From positions 1-47,690 of the forward strand of contig JAZQZL010000040.1 of assembly GCA_045634005.1 (NCBI GenBank): a stretch of DNA of 47,690 bases, read 5' to 3'. A model generated the notes under the pieces. It made no database searches. It was not told the DNA's origin and saw only the letters and a list, made by a program, of their open reading frames with translations. This DNA is from Flemingiibacterium sp045634005. Its GTDB lineage: Bacteria; Bacillota; Clostridia; Oscillospirales; CAG-272. The translations under genes and the position numbers were made by a program. Below are positions 40,519 through 47,690 of this stretch, one piece after another. Numbering within the stretch: position 1 is the first letter of the stretch; the number at the start of each line of letters is the position of its first letter.

Positions 40519-40896
40519 ATGCTGAAATACTGCGGCGCAGCGCTTTTGGCGCTCATGGGGATTACAGTTTTAAAGGGACAAAAGAGTGAGTTTTCGGGGC
40601 TTGTAAGCCTTGCGGCGTCGGTGCTATTGCTTGGCGCATCGCTTGTTTCCTTTTTGCCTGTGATAGAGTTTGTTTTAGAGGCGGTTGAGGGGACGGGGTT
40701 TTCCGAATACCTTTCGGTACTGACGAAGGCGCTTGGAATTACGCTTGCCATACAGCTATCGGCTGACGTTTGCCGCGATGCAGGAGAAGGCGCGCTCGCC
40801 GAGAAGCTTGAGCTTGTAGGCAAGGCGGAAATACTCGTTTTGTGTCTGCCGCTCGTGCGCGACCTTATTACGCTTGCGGGGGAGCTTGCCAAATGA
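40519..40896 (+). CDS. spoIIIAD: Stage III sporulation protein AD
   Basis: This 125-aa integral membrane protein has about four helices and resembles SpoIIIAC in its first half (LKYCGAALLALMGITVLKGQKSEFSGLVSLAASVLLL). The segment LTKALGITLAIQLSADVCRDAGEGALAEKLELVGKAEIL is characteristic of the family. It starts two bases after the spoIIIAC stop, and its TGA overlaps the spoIIIAE start as ATGA. Confidence 0.93.
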   Translation: MLKYCGAALLALMGITVLKGQKSEFSGLVSLAASVLLLGASLVSFLPVIEFVLEAVEGTGFSEYLSVLTKALGITLAIQLSADVCRDAGEGALAEKLELVGKAEILVLCLPLVRDLITLAGELAK

Positions 40897-42017
40897 GGTG
40901 GGCGGCGCGGATAATGCTTGCCGCAATAATCGCGGTGCTGCTTTGTTTGCCCGTGTACGCCGAGGACGTTTACACAGCTGACGATTTTGACGTATCGGAG
41001 ATAATTGACTCGCTGCCTGAGGACGTGCGCGCAAGACTTCCCGAAGGCGGCGTATTTGACAGTGAGCGATTTGTTGAGCGGTTTTCCTTTGAGTATTTTG
41101 TCGGGCTCATTACGGATGCTGTGGCGGCGGCGCTGTCGCCTGCTCTTGTGATGCTTTGCAAAACGCTTGGGCTTATTATAGTAGCGTCCGCTCTGTGTGC
41201 ACTTCGGGGGGCTGTAAAGTCAAAAAGCCTTGGCGTTCCCTTCGAATTTATATCCGGACTTTGCATAATGCTCACTCTATACACTAACGCCGCATCGCTC
41301 GTGGATACAGTAGAGGTATACCTTACACAGCTTTCAAATATAGTAAACGCTATGGTGCCTGTCACGATTGCTGTTGGCACAGCCGGCGGAAACGTGAGCT
41401 CCTCGGCTGTGTCGGGCGGTGCGATGCTGATTGGGCTTTCTGCAGTCGAGGTGCTCGCAAAGGAGGGGCTGTATCCGATATTGCAGCTTTGCTTTGGACT
41501 CTCTGTTGCATCGGGCATTGGTGCTGTACCCGGACTTGGCGGTATCTCCAAAACGGTACGCGGCACATTTGTGTGGGTGCTTGGGCTTACGACAGCGCTT
41601 ATTTCCGCTGTGATGACGTTCCAGACGTCGATCGCGTCGCGCGCGGACAGCCTTTCGATGCGTGCACTTCGTTTTGCCGCCTCGAAATCCGTACCCGTAG
41701 TCGGCTCGCTTGCGAGTGATGCGGTATCCGCGGTGGCAGAAAGTCTTGCGCTGGTAAAGGCGACAGTAGGGTGGGGCGGTGTCATAATCATCGCGGTGCT
41801 TGCCTTGCCCGTTCTCATAAACGTGCTTCTCACTCGTATGGGTGCTGTCGTATCGGCGGTGGCGGCGGACGTGCTCGGACTTGAGAGGGAAAAACGTATA
41901 CTTGAGGAGATGGCAGGATTGCTTGGTTCACTTGCGGCGATATGCGTTATAGCCGCGCTGATGTTTGTGTACGCGCTTGCGGTGTTCGCGAAGGGCGCGG
42001 TGGCGATGTCGGCGTAG
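40893..42017 (+). CDS. spoIIIAE: Stage III sporulation protein AE
   Basis: This 374-aa protein starts at ATG 40893, which overlaps the spoIIIAD stop. The signal peptide is MRWAARIMLAAIIAVLLCLPVYA. A short extracellular stretch is followed by about seven membrane helices with the conserved motifs LGLIIVASALCALRGAVKS, VNAMVPVTIAVGTAGG and ASGIGAVPGLGGISKTV. It is the largest membrane part of the SpoIIIA complex, likely the export gate. Confidence 0.94.
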   Translation: MRWAARIMLAAIIAVLLCLPVYAEDVYTADDFDVSEIIDSLPEDVRARLPEGGVFDSERFVERFSFEYFVGLITDAVAAALSPALVMLCKTLGLIIVASALCALRGAVKSKSLGVPFEFISGLCIMLTLYTNAASLVDTVEVYLTQLSNIVNAMVPVTIAVGTAGGNVSSSAVSGGAMLIGLSAVEVLAKEGLYPILQLCFGLSVASGIGAVPGLGGISKTVRGTFVWVLGLTTALISAVMTFQTSIASRADSLSMRALRFAASKSVPVVGSLASDAVSAVAESLALVKATVGWGGVIIIAVLALPVLINVLLTRMGAVVSAVAADVLGLEREKRILEEMAGLLGSLAAICVIAALMFVYALAVFAKGAVAMSA

Positions 42018-42035
42018 ATGTTACTTGGAGAGAAA

Positions 42036-42464
42036 ATGGGTAGAATATTGGGGTTTATACTTTCGCTCGTTTCCGCGACGGCGGCAACGGCGCTTATTGA
42101 CGGCTTCGTGCCTGACGGCGCTATGAAAAAATACGTACGCTACCTTGTGTCGCTGACGGTGCTGCTCGTGCTCATTGCTCCGCTTCGGGATGTTTTGGGC
42201 GAGCTTCCGTCGCTTGCCGCAGGTGCGTCGGGCGACTATGAGAGCGTAGAAGCGCTCGCGAGGGCTAATTCCATAGTTGCGATGCATATAGAGGATAGCC
42301 TTATCTCAAAATTCTCGCTTCGCGAAAATGAGGTGGACGTGGCGTACGACGTGGAAGGGATAAGCGTTCGCGTAAAGCGGAGGGTCGGGCTTTTCGCGAG
42401 TGATATTGAACTGTATGTGATGAACACGTACGGTGTAGAGGCAATGGTGGAGCTTTATGAATGA
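42036..42464 (+). CDS. spoIIIAF: Stage III sporulation protein AF
   Basis: This is a 142-aa protein. ATG 42036 has GGAG at 42025-42028; an in-frame ATG at 42018 right after the previous stop has no ribosome site. Two N-terminal membrane helices (ILGFILSLVSATAATALI and YLVSLTVLLVLIAPLRDV) are followed by an outside helical/beta domain that resembles a ring-building motif. It overlaps spoIIIAG by eight bases. A structural partner of the channel rings. Confidence 0.9.
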   Translation: MGRILGFILSLVSATAATALIDGFVPDGAMKKYVRYLVSLTVLLVLIAPLRDVLGELPSLAAGASGDYESVEALARANSIVAMHIEDSLISKFSLRENEVDVAYDVEGISVRVKRRVGLFASDIELYVMNTYGVEAMVELYE

Positions 42465-42813
42465 TACGCTTGGCGTGAGAGGGATCGCCTTATACTTAAA
42501 GGAAAAGAAAAGTCTTTGGCTTATCATAGGAGCGCTTGCACTCGGCGTGTGCCTGATGCTTTTCGGCGGTACGGGAAGTGCCAAAACGAGCGACGCCTCG
42601 CTCGAAGCGCGCATCGAGAAGTTGTGCGAGCGCGTCGAGGGGGCGTCGGACATATCGGTTATGGTGCGAACTGATTCTGTGGGCGAGGTGCGCGGCGTGG
42701 CGGTGGTGTGCCGTGGCGGAGACGTAGCAAGCGTGAGGCTCACCGTTACAGAAATGCTGACGGCACTTTTCGGAATACCATCAAGTGCTGTGAGCGTTGT
42801 CGGCGGAAAGTAG
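42457..42813 (+). CDS. spoIIIAG: Stage III sporulation protein AG, unusually short
   Basis: This is a 118-aa protein; family members are usually about 180-230. One membrane helix (LWLIIGALALGVCLMLF) is followed by a ring-building motif: LEARIEKLCERVEGASDISVMVRTDS, then directly GEVRGVAVVCRGGDVASVRLTVTEMLTALFG. In other SpoIIIAG proteins a long insertion lies between those two halves and forms the beta-barrel rings seen in the channel. Here it is absent and the two halves join with no frameshift. The assignment rests on the conserved halves and the operon position between AF and AH. Confidence 0.88.
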   Translation: MNDTLGVRGIALYLKEKKSLWLIIGALALGVCLMLFGGTGSAKTSDASLEARIEKLCERVEGASDISVMVRTDSVGEVRGVAVVCRGGDVASVRLTVTEMLTALFGIPSSAVSVVGGK

Positions 42814-42879
42814 CGCATTTGTCATAAACGTACGCTGTGCGTCATAATTATGTAGTACATATTTTGAAAGGAGATTACT

Positions 42880-43503
42880 ATGGACGAAAATATTATGAAT
42901 GAAACCGTCAGCGAGGAATGTACGGAGCTTGCCGTCGAAGAAAGTGAGAGCCGCTTTAAGAGGGGACTTGTTAAGGTGCGCGGCGCGGCGAAGAAGATTG
43001 GGACACGAAATATCGTCGTGCTTTCATCGCTTGTGCTTATCGCGGCTGCGGTGATACTTAACTTCGTGCTTTTCGGTAATTCACAGCCGACCGTCAGCGA
43101 TGGCGATCTTCTCGGTGCGGGAATCGAGGAAAATGAGCAGAGTGAGGCGGGGGCATACTTCGCTTCGGCGCAGCTTTCACGAAAGCAGGCGCGCGATCAG
43201 GCAATCGCGGTGCTTCAGACTGTAGTTGAGAGCACAAGCGCGGACGCGACAGCCAAGGATCAGGCGAGCGCGGATATCAGCCGTATCGTTGCGGAAATGG
43301 AGGCGGAGGCTAACATTGAAACGCTCATCAAGTCTAAGGGCTTTGAGGAGTGCATCGCTGTTATCAGCGAGGGTGCCGCGAGCATAATCGTGCGTTCGGA
43401 CGGACTTTTGCCAAACGAGCTCTCGCAGATAAAGGAGATCGTTTACGAGGAAGCAGGTATAGACCCCGTCGGTATCAAGATCATTGAGCAGGCGGATGCG
43501 TAA
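42880..43503 (+). CDS. spoIIIAH: Stage III sporulation protein AH
   Basis: This 207-aa protein has a basic cytoplasmic N-terminus, one membrane helix (NIVVLSSLVLIAAAVILNFVLF), a linker, and an outside ring-building domain like YscJ/FliF. That domain contains AYFASAQLSRKQARDQAIAVLQTVV and ASADISRIVAEMEAEANIETLIKSKG. SpoIIIAH in the mother cell membrane binds SpoIIQ from the forespore. AAAGGAGA precedes the ATG. It is the last gene of the operon, followed by a strong terminator. Confidence 0.94.
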   Translation: MDENIMNETVSEECTELAVEESESRFKRGLVKVRGAAKKIGTRNIVVLSSLVLIAAAVILNFVLFGNSQPTVSDGDLLGAGIEENEQSEAGAYFASAQLSRKQARDQAIAVLQTVVESTSADATAKDQASADISRIVAEMEAEANIETLIKSKGFEECIAVISEGAASIIVRSDGLLPNELSQIKEIVYEEAGIDPVGIKIIEQADA

Positions 43504-43506
43504 AGT

Positions 43507-43535
43507 AAAAAGGTTGCCGAGCGGCAACCTTTTTG
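43507..43535. terminator. Bidirectional terminator after spoIIIAH
   Basis: A 12-bp stem AAAAAGGTTGCC / GGCAACCTTTTT (43507-43518, 43523-43534) with a GAGC loop. T-runs on both strands serve the convergent membrane-protein gene as well. Confidence 0.92.
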
Positions 43536-44345
43536 TTATTCGTCTGTGTTATCGATCTTAGTATACGCATATAGGCGCGCCCAGATGAAGATGGCGAGCG
43601 CGAAGCATACCGCATAGCGCATATAACTGTCGGACGTGCCGATTGAGAGCTCTCTAGAAAACAGGAGATTTGGCACAGATGCGCTTGTAAGAAGCACAGG
43701 CGCGACGAGTGCAGACGCAAGATAGAGGCGGTGCTTTACTACTCCGAGCTGTGTGCGCGCCTCGGAGAGGAAATAGATCATTGCCGAGAGGAGCGCTACC
43801 TCACCAAGGATCTTGTTCGGGCTGACCTGTAAAAGTGAATTGTCGAAATAAATACGTACAAGGCAGACCGCGCACCACGCGATCACAAGCATCGACATAA
43901 GCGCAAGCGGCGCGCTTTTCTTTTGGTCACGGCGTACAAGCCCGAAGAAATAAATAATGGCAAACGGTGAGAAGCAAAGCTCGAGTATGTCGAACGTGCT
44001 GGGAAGAGTGCTGTTTGCTACAATATTATATATAGTGACACCTGCGTTGGCAATAAGCATAAACGCGCATACGCAGGAGGCGAACACCACGAGATCGCTG
44101 TGCGGACTTGTGTGATCGGGTGCACGCTTCGGAGCTTTGAGTGCGGCAAAAACGGCGAGCGCGATCAGCGCGAGCGCCAAAAGCGAATGGTAGAGTGTCG
44201 GCAGGACGTTGCCTTTCTCGTACACGCCGTAGCGAGCATCGAGTACTGTGAGTGTAAGTGCCGAACGCACGCCTGTTGATACAAGCGCCGCTGCAAGGGA
44301 GGCTAACAGCACCGTGAGCGACGTTTTTTCGAATCTTTTCTTCAT
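43536..44345 (-). CDS. Multi-pass membrane protein of unknown function
   Basis: This is a 269-aa protein with ATG at 44345; an in-frame start 36 bases upstream lacks a ribosome site, while AAAGGAC lies rather far (about 12 bases) from the chosen one. About seven hydrophobic segments are visible, for example LTVLLASLAAALVSTGVRSA, LLALALIALAVFAAL, LVVFASCVCAFMLIAN, ALMSMLVIAWCAVCLV, ILGEVALLSAMIYFL, LYLASALVAPVLLTS and VCFALAIFIWARLYAY. No enzyme or transporter motif is recognised. The short conserved-looking GVVKHRLYL stretch is in the fifth loop. It sits alone between the spoIIIA and S10 operons; a role in sporulation is possible but not shown. Confidence 0.7.
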   Translation of the reverse strand: MKKRFEKTSLTVLLASLAAALVSTGVRSALTLTVLDARYGVYEKGNVLPTLYHSLLALALIALAVFAALKAPKRAPDHTSPHSDLVVFASCVCAFMLIANAGVTIYNIVANSTLPSTFDILELCFSPFAIIYFFGLVRRDQKKSAPLALMSMLVIAWCAVCLVRIYFDNSLLQVSPNKILGEVALLSAMIYFLSEARTQLGVVKHRLYLASALVAPVLLTSASVPNLLFSRELSIGTSDSYMRYAVCFALAIFIWARLYAYTKIDNTDE

Positions 44346-44583
44346 ATTATAATAATGTCCTTTGAACAGATAAATTTGCATCTATGGCGGCGAACCTGCC
44401 GCGTAACTATTATACCGCAGATATATGAACTGTAAGTTAACAAAGCTCAGGGATTTCAAAAATATTCCCATGGAGTTGAATATAGTAAGCGATGGAGGGA
44501 ACAATGTGCATAGTGCACAAAAAGTTATTACAAAATTCATTAAATATTTCTTTTATGAAATTTTGCAAATTCGGGCAAATCTA
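44346..44583. other. Non-coding AT-rich spacer upstream of the S10 promoter
   Basis: There is no convincing gene here. On the minus strand TATAAT (44414-44409) may be a -10 for the membrane protein, with a poor -35. Imperfect inverted repeats (AAAATTCAT near 44530, ATGAAATTTT near 44557) and the small palindrome GTGCATAGTGCAC near 44507 are the only structure seen. Confidence 0.5.
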
Positions 44584-44612
44584 TTGACATTTAGACGATT
44601 TTGTAGTATAAT
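44584..44612 (+). promoter_or_regulatory. Promoter of the S10 ribosomal-protein operon
   Basis: A consensus promoter: TTGACA (44584-44589), 17-base spacer, TATAAT (44607-44612). Predicted start about 44619, giving a leader of about 255 bases before rpsJ. Confidence 0.92.
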
Positions 44613-44618
44613 TATGAG

Positions 44619-44865
44619 CGTTGACGTGCGTTTAATGGCGAGAGGTTGCAATTTACGCGGTGTGGCACTGCGTATAATTGGGTAATTTTCGCCGGAGTAT
44701 GTCCGATATTTAACCGGGCGTTGTCAATCAGACACCGTGATGAGTTAAGCTTGCCACCGTACACCCCGCATTTCCCGCTTCGTGAAAGTGCGGTTTTAAT
44801 ACGGAAGGTAAAGAAACACCCGACACAGTGTTTGAACCAAATCGCCCTCCGATCAATGAAAAGGA
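44619..44865 (+). ncRNA. Structured leader of the S10 operon (candidate r-protein regulatory RNA)
   Basis: The leader holds a hairpin at 44649-44680 in which 14 base pairs (CAATTTACGCGGTG with CACTGCGTA and AATTG) are broken by one bulged T, capped by a TGG loop. It is enclosed by GGCGA (44637-44641) with TCGCC (44689-44693). A second hairpin, CCGCATTTC with GAAAGTGCGG (44766-44793), is followed by TTTT and may be an attenuator. It is not recognised as a described leader class; functional regulation by an S10-operon protein is inference. Confidence 0.55.
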
Positions 44866-44875
44866 GGAAAAAGCA

Positions 44876-45187
44876 ATGGCAGTCAAGGATAAGATCAGAA
44901 TTCGTCTGAAGAGCTATGACCACACTCTCGTGGATCAGGCCGCTCAGAAGATCGTTGAGACCGTAAAGAGAAGCGGTGCTACCGTTTCCGGTCCGATCCC
45001 GCTCCCTACCGAGAAGGAGATCGTAACGATCCTTCGCGCTGTTCACAAGTACAAGGACAGCCGCGAGCAGTTCGAGCTTAGAACCCACAAGAGACTCATC
45101 GACGTCGTTAAGCCTTCGCAGAAGACGGTTGAAGCTCTTACGGGTCTTGAGTTACCCGCTGGCGTTGAGATAGAGATTAAGCTCTAA
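44876..45187 (+). CDS. rpsJ: 30S ribosomal protein S10
   Basis: This 103-aa protein starts at ATG 44876 behind AAGGAGG. It has the family core IRIRLKSYDHTLVDQAAQKIVETVKRSGA and GPIPLPTEKE, with the NusB/16S contact region THKRLIDVVKPSQKTVEAL. S10 is also part of the antitermination complex (NusE). It is the first gene of the S10 operon. Confidence 0.98.
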   Translation: MAVKDKIRIRLKSYDHTLVDQAAQKIVETVKRSGATVSGPIPLPTEKEIVTILRAVHKYKDSREQFELRTHKRLIDVVKPSQKTVEALTGLELPAGVEIEIKL

Positions 45188-45201
45188 TCCCACACAGCAC
45201 C

Positions 45202-45265
45202 GTCCGAAAGGACAAACCAAAGGTCAAGTTGGCGTATCGCGAAAGCGAAAATCCAAAACGTCAAC
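45202..45265 (+). other. Structured rpsJ-rplC intergenic region with GAAA-capped hairpins
   Basis: GTCC-GAAA-GGAC occurs at 45202-45213. GTTGGCGT (45228-45235) pairs with ACGTCAAC (45258-45265), with one G-T pair, and encloses TCGC-GAAA-GCGA (45237-45248). The rplC ribosome site AGGAGG lies just downstream and unpaired. Confidence 0.55.
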
Positions 45266-45289
45266 CAATAATCTTAGGAGGAAAAAATC

Positions 45290-45922
45290 ATGAAGAAAGC
45301 CCTCATCGGCAAGAAGATCGGTATGACTCAGATCTTCGACGAAATCGGAAATGTAATTCCGGTAACCGTAATCGAAGCAGGTCCCTGCGTAGTCGTTCAG
45401 AAGAAGACCGCAGAGAACGACGGCTATGACGCTGTTCAGCTCGGCTTCGGTGGAGTCAAGGAAAAGCACCTGACCAAGGCTGAACTCGGCCACTTTAAGA
45501 AGGCGGGCGTTGAAAACAAGAAGCATCTCAAGGAGTTCCGTCTTGACGACGCAGCTTCGATGAACGTTGGCGACGCGATTACCGTCGATACCTTCGCCGC
45601 AGGCGAGAAGGTCGATGTAACCGGTACATCCAAGGGCCACGGTTATTCGGGCGTAGTTAAGAGATGGGGTCAGCATCAGATGCGTATGACTCACGGTAAC
45701 GGTCCTGTTCACCGTCACATCGGTTCTGTAGGTATGAACTCCACACCTTCCAGAATCTTTAAGAACAAGCACATGCCTGGTCAGTACGGTAACGTAACGT
45801 CCACCGTTCTGAACCTCGAAGTAGTTAAGATTGACGCGGAAAAGAATATTATCGCAGTTAAGGGCGCCGTTCCCGGTTCCCGCGGTAACATCGTATTCCT
45901 CCGCGACTCTGTAAAAGCATAA
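45290..45922 (+). CDS. rplC: 50S ribosomal protein L3
   Basis: This 210-aa protein begins KKALIGKKIGMTQIFDEIG. It contains the conserved KGHGYSGVVKRWGQHQMRMTHGNG loop with the Gln residue that contacts the peptidyl-transferase region. AGGAGG precedes the ATG. The 102-base gap from rpsJ is unusually long for this operon and holds RNA structure. Confidence 0.98.
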   Translation: MKKALIGKKIGMTQIFDEIGNVIPVTVIEAGPCVVVQKKTAENDGYDAVQLGFGGVKEKHLTKAELGHFKKAGVENKKHLKEFRLDDAASMNVGDAITVDTFAAGEKVDVTGTSKGHGYSGVVKRWGQHQMRMTHGNGPVHRHIGSVGMNSTPSRIFKNKHMPGQYGNVTSTVLNLEVVKIDAEKNIIAVKGAVPGSRGNIVFLRDSVKA

Positions 45923-45943
45923 GCGGAAGGAGGAAACATCACT

Positions 45944-46567
45944 ATGCCTAACATGAAAGTTTTGGATATGGCAGGTAAGGAAGTTGGCGAGATCAGCTTA
46001 TCCGATGCTGTATTCGGTGCAGAGGTAAACGGTGCGGTTCTCCACCTCGCTGTTAAATCCTACCTCGCTAATCAGAGACAGGGTACTCAGTCCACCAAGA
46101 CCCGTTCCGAGGTTTCCGGCGGCGGTAAGAAGCCCTGGAAGCAGAAGGGTACCGGTCACGCAAGACAGGGTTCCACCCGTTCTCCTCAGTGGACTCACGG
46201 CGGTATCGCCCTCGGTCCGAAGCCCAGAAGCTATCGCTTCGAGCTTAATAAGAAGGTTAAGAGAATTGCACTTCAGAGCGCATTCTCCTCTAAGGTTGCT
46301 GAAGGCGATATGATCGTTGTTGATGCAATCAGCATGACCGAGTACAAGACCAAGACCATGGTTAACATGCTCAAGGCTCTCGGCAGCGAAAAGAAGGCTC
46401 TCGTAGTCCTCGACGAAAACAACGCATTTGTTACCAAGAGCGTTGCAAACATTCCCGGCGTTAAGACCGCTCTCGTAAACACCCTTAACGTTTACGACGT
46501 CCTCAACTGCGATAAGTTCATCGTTGTTAAGGCTGCGGCACAGAAGATGGAGGAGGTGTACGCATAA
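45944..46567 (+). CDS. rplD: 50S ribosomal protein L4
   Basis: This 207-aa protein contains KPWKQKGTGHARQGSTRSPQWTHGG, the long loop lining the peptide exit tunnel, and a globular domain with the C-terminal DVLNCDKFIVVKAAAQKMEE. In other bacteria L4 represses the S10 operon, which makes it the first candidate ligand for the leader structures here. The stop overlaps the rplW start (TAATG). Confidence 0.98.
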   Translation: MPNMKVLDMAGKEVGEISLSDAVFGAEVNGAVLHLAVKSYLANQRQGTQSTKTRSEVSGGGKKPWKQKGTGHARQGSTRSPQWTHGGIALGPKPRSYRFELNKKVKRIALQSAFSSKVAEGDMIVVDAISMTEYKTKTMVNMLKALGSEKKALVVLDENNAFVTKSVANIPGVKTALVNTLNVYDVLNCDKFIVVKAAAQKMEEVYA

Positions 46568-46860
46568 TGAAAACGGTTCACGATATTATTATTAAGCCGA
46601 TCATTACCGAGGCCAGCATGGATGCTGCTCAGAACAAGAAGTACACTTTCAAGGTAATGGCTGACGCGACCAAGGCTGATATCGCACACGCGGTTGAAGA
46701 GCTTTTCAAGGTTGACGTTCTCGACGTTAACACCATCAATATGAAGAAGAAGCCCAAGAGACTCGGTTACCATCAGGGTTACACCTCTGAGTGGAAGAAG
46801 GCAATAGTTACTCTTAAGCCCGACTCCAAGACCATCGAGTTCTTCGACGGCATGATGTAA
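46567..46860 (+). CDS. rplW: 50S ribosomal protein L23
   Basis: This 97-aa protein reads TVHDIIIKPIITEASMDAAQNKKYTF, KADIAHAVEELFKVDVLDVNTIN and KKKPKRLGYHQGYTSEWKKAIVTL. L23 forms the docking site for trigger factor and signal recognition particle at the tunnel exit. It shares a base with the rplD stop codon. Confidence 0.98.
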   Translation: MKTVHDIIIKPIITEASMDAAQNKKYTFKVMADATKADIAHAVEELFKVDVLDVNTINMKKKPKRLGYHQGYTSEWKKAIVTLKPDSKTIEFFDGMM

Positions 46861-46880
46861 TGAAGGAGGAGTGAATTAAA

Positions 46881-47690
46881 ATGTCTACTAAATTCAAACC
46901 CACTACTCCCGGAAGACGTCACATGAGCGATCCTTCCTTCGCTGAAATCACAAAGTTCAGCCCTGAGAAGAAGCTGACTGTTACTCTTAAGAAGAATGCC
47001 GGCAGAAACAGCTACGGCAAGATCACCGTTCGTCACAGAGGCGGCGGCAACAAGCAGAAGTACAGAATCATCGACTTCAAGAGAAATACTCTTGACGTTG
47101 CAGCAAAGGTTATCGGTGTCGAGTACGACCCCAACAGAACCGCTTATATCGCTCTTGTTGAGTATGAAGACGGCACAAGAAGTTACGTTCTCGCTCCCTC
47201 CGGTCTTACGGACGGCGACGTAATCTACTCCGGTGCAGGTGCTGATATCAAGGTTGGTAACACCCTTCCTATCGCAAACATTCCGGTTGGTACCGTAATC
47301 CACAATGTTGAGCTTTATCCCGGTAAGGGTGCTCAGCTCGTTCGCTCTGCGGGCGCTGCAGCACAGCTCATGGCTAAGGAAAACGGCATGGCACAGGTAA
47401 GACTTCCTTCCGGTGAGGTTAGACTCGTTCGCCTCGACTGCAAGGCTACCATCGGTCAGGTCGGCAACCTCGGGCATGAGAACGTTAAGCTCGGTAAGGC
47501 TGGTAAGACCCGTCATAAGGGCATTCGTCCTCACGTACGCGGTTCGGTAATGAACCCCTGCGATCACCCGCACGGTGGTGGTGAGGGACGTGCTCCTATC
47601 GGTCGTCCCACTCCTGTAACTCCTTGGGGCAAGCCCACCAACGGTTACAAGACCAGAAATAAGAAGGCTCGCACCAACAAGTTCATCGTA
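46881..47690 (+). CDS. rplB: 50S ribosomal protein L2 (3' end outside window)
   Basis: ATG 46881 follows GAAGGAGGAG; 270 codons are visible and the frame is open at the window end, so only the last few codons (L2 is about 275 aa) are missing. It contains KNAGRNSYGKITVRHRGGGNKQKYR, and the peptidyl-transferase-associated segment MNPCDHPHGGGEGRAPIGRP with the conserved His. The operon continues beyond the window, where rpsS would be expected. Confidence 0.97.
   Translation, partial: MSTKFKPTTPGRRHMSDPSFAEITKFSPEKKLTVTLKKNAGRNSYGKITVRHRGGGNKQKYRIIDFKRNTLDVAAKVIGVEYDPNRTAYIALVEYEDGTRSYVLAPSGLTDGDVIYSGAGADIKVGNTLPIANIPVGTVIHNVELYPGKGAQLVRSAGAAAQLMAKENGMAQVRLPSGEVRLVRLDCKATIGQVGNLGHENVKLGKAGKTRHKGIRPHVRGSVMNPCDHPHGGGEGRAPIGRPTPVTPWGKPTNGYKTRNKKARTNKFIV

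Noticed and set aside
44425..44685. Open frame of 86 codons upstream of rpsJ
   Set aside because: It spans the consensus S10 promoter and the structured leader, has no ribosome site, and resembles no known family.
1..47690. Transposase, integrase, phage, tRNA or rRNA genes
   Set aside because: None could be found on reading both strands; the accessory genes in 1-11214 carry no mobile-element gene.

Overview
The window looks like a chromosomal segment of a spore-forming member of the Firmicutes, most likely a gut-type Clostridia (Oscillospiraceae/Ruminococcaceae-like). The evidence is gene content and order. There is a complete spoIIIAA-AH operon, a spoVM gene, a YtvI-like protein and RemA. 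The gene order yicC-remA-gmk-rpoZ-priA-def-fmt-rsmB-rlmN-prpC-prkC-rsgA-thiN-spoVM is the well-known Bacillus/Clostridium cluster. Promoters are Firmicutes-style (TTGACA-17-TATAAT), and one secreted protein carries a dockerin. Genus or species cannot be fixed from the sequence alone.

Layout. (1) 1-6375: three tandem paralogous TIM-barrel glycoside-hydrolase-like proteins, the first cut by the window edge. (2) 6376-9290: a 52-aa ribbon-helix-helix protein on the minus strand and a divergent secreted leucine-rich-repeat/dockerin protein, bracketed by two identical terminator hairpins. (3) 9295-14628: a GH42-like glycosidase (-), an M23-type membrane-anchored protein (+) and a parvulin-type foldase (-). 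(4) 14804-21671: a YtvI/AI-2E-type membrane protein converging on, and overlapping, a two-gene subtilase operon in which an intact protease is followed, with a TAATG junction, by a subtilase homologue that has lost catalytic His and Ser. (5) 21830-23221: a CoaX homologue with altered active-site residues plus an ECF transporter S component, probably for pantothenate. (6) 23474-36990: the housekeeping/sporulation cluster from yicC to spoVM. The 25-codon spoVM gene is easy to miss. (7) 37034-38826: a shortened aspartase-like lyase (-) divergent from an Lrp/AsnC regulator (+). (8) 38907-43503: the spoIIIA operon, with an unusually small SpoIIIAG. (9) 43536-44345: a multi-pass membrane protein. 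(10) 44584-47690: the S10 ribosomal-protein operon (rpsJ-rplC-rplD-rplW-rplB, the last cut by the window end), with a structured leader.

How it fits together. Regions 4-8 mix cell-envelope, sporulation and central-dogma functions. SpoIIIAA-AH would form the mother-cell/forespore channel, and SpoVM would mark the forespore surface for coat assembly. PrpC/PrkC are the phosphatase/PASTA-kinase pair that sense cell-wall state. Def/Fmt/RsmB/RlmN/RsgA serve translation. Regions 1-3 look like accessory carbohydrate and surface functions.

The observations most worth following are the active/inactive subtilase pair, the degenerate CoaX beside a vitamin transporter, the aspartase with a large internal in-frame deletion, the minimal SpoIIIAG, the unusual tandem glycosidase family, and the RNA structures predicted by eye around rpsJ. 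No database search or folding program was used. All family names rest on motif recognition.
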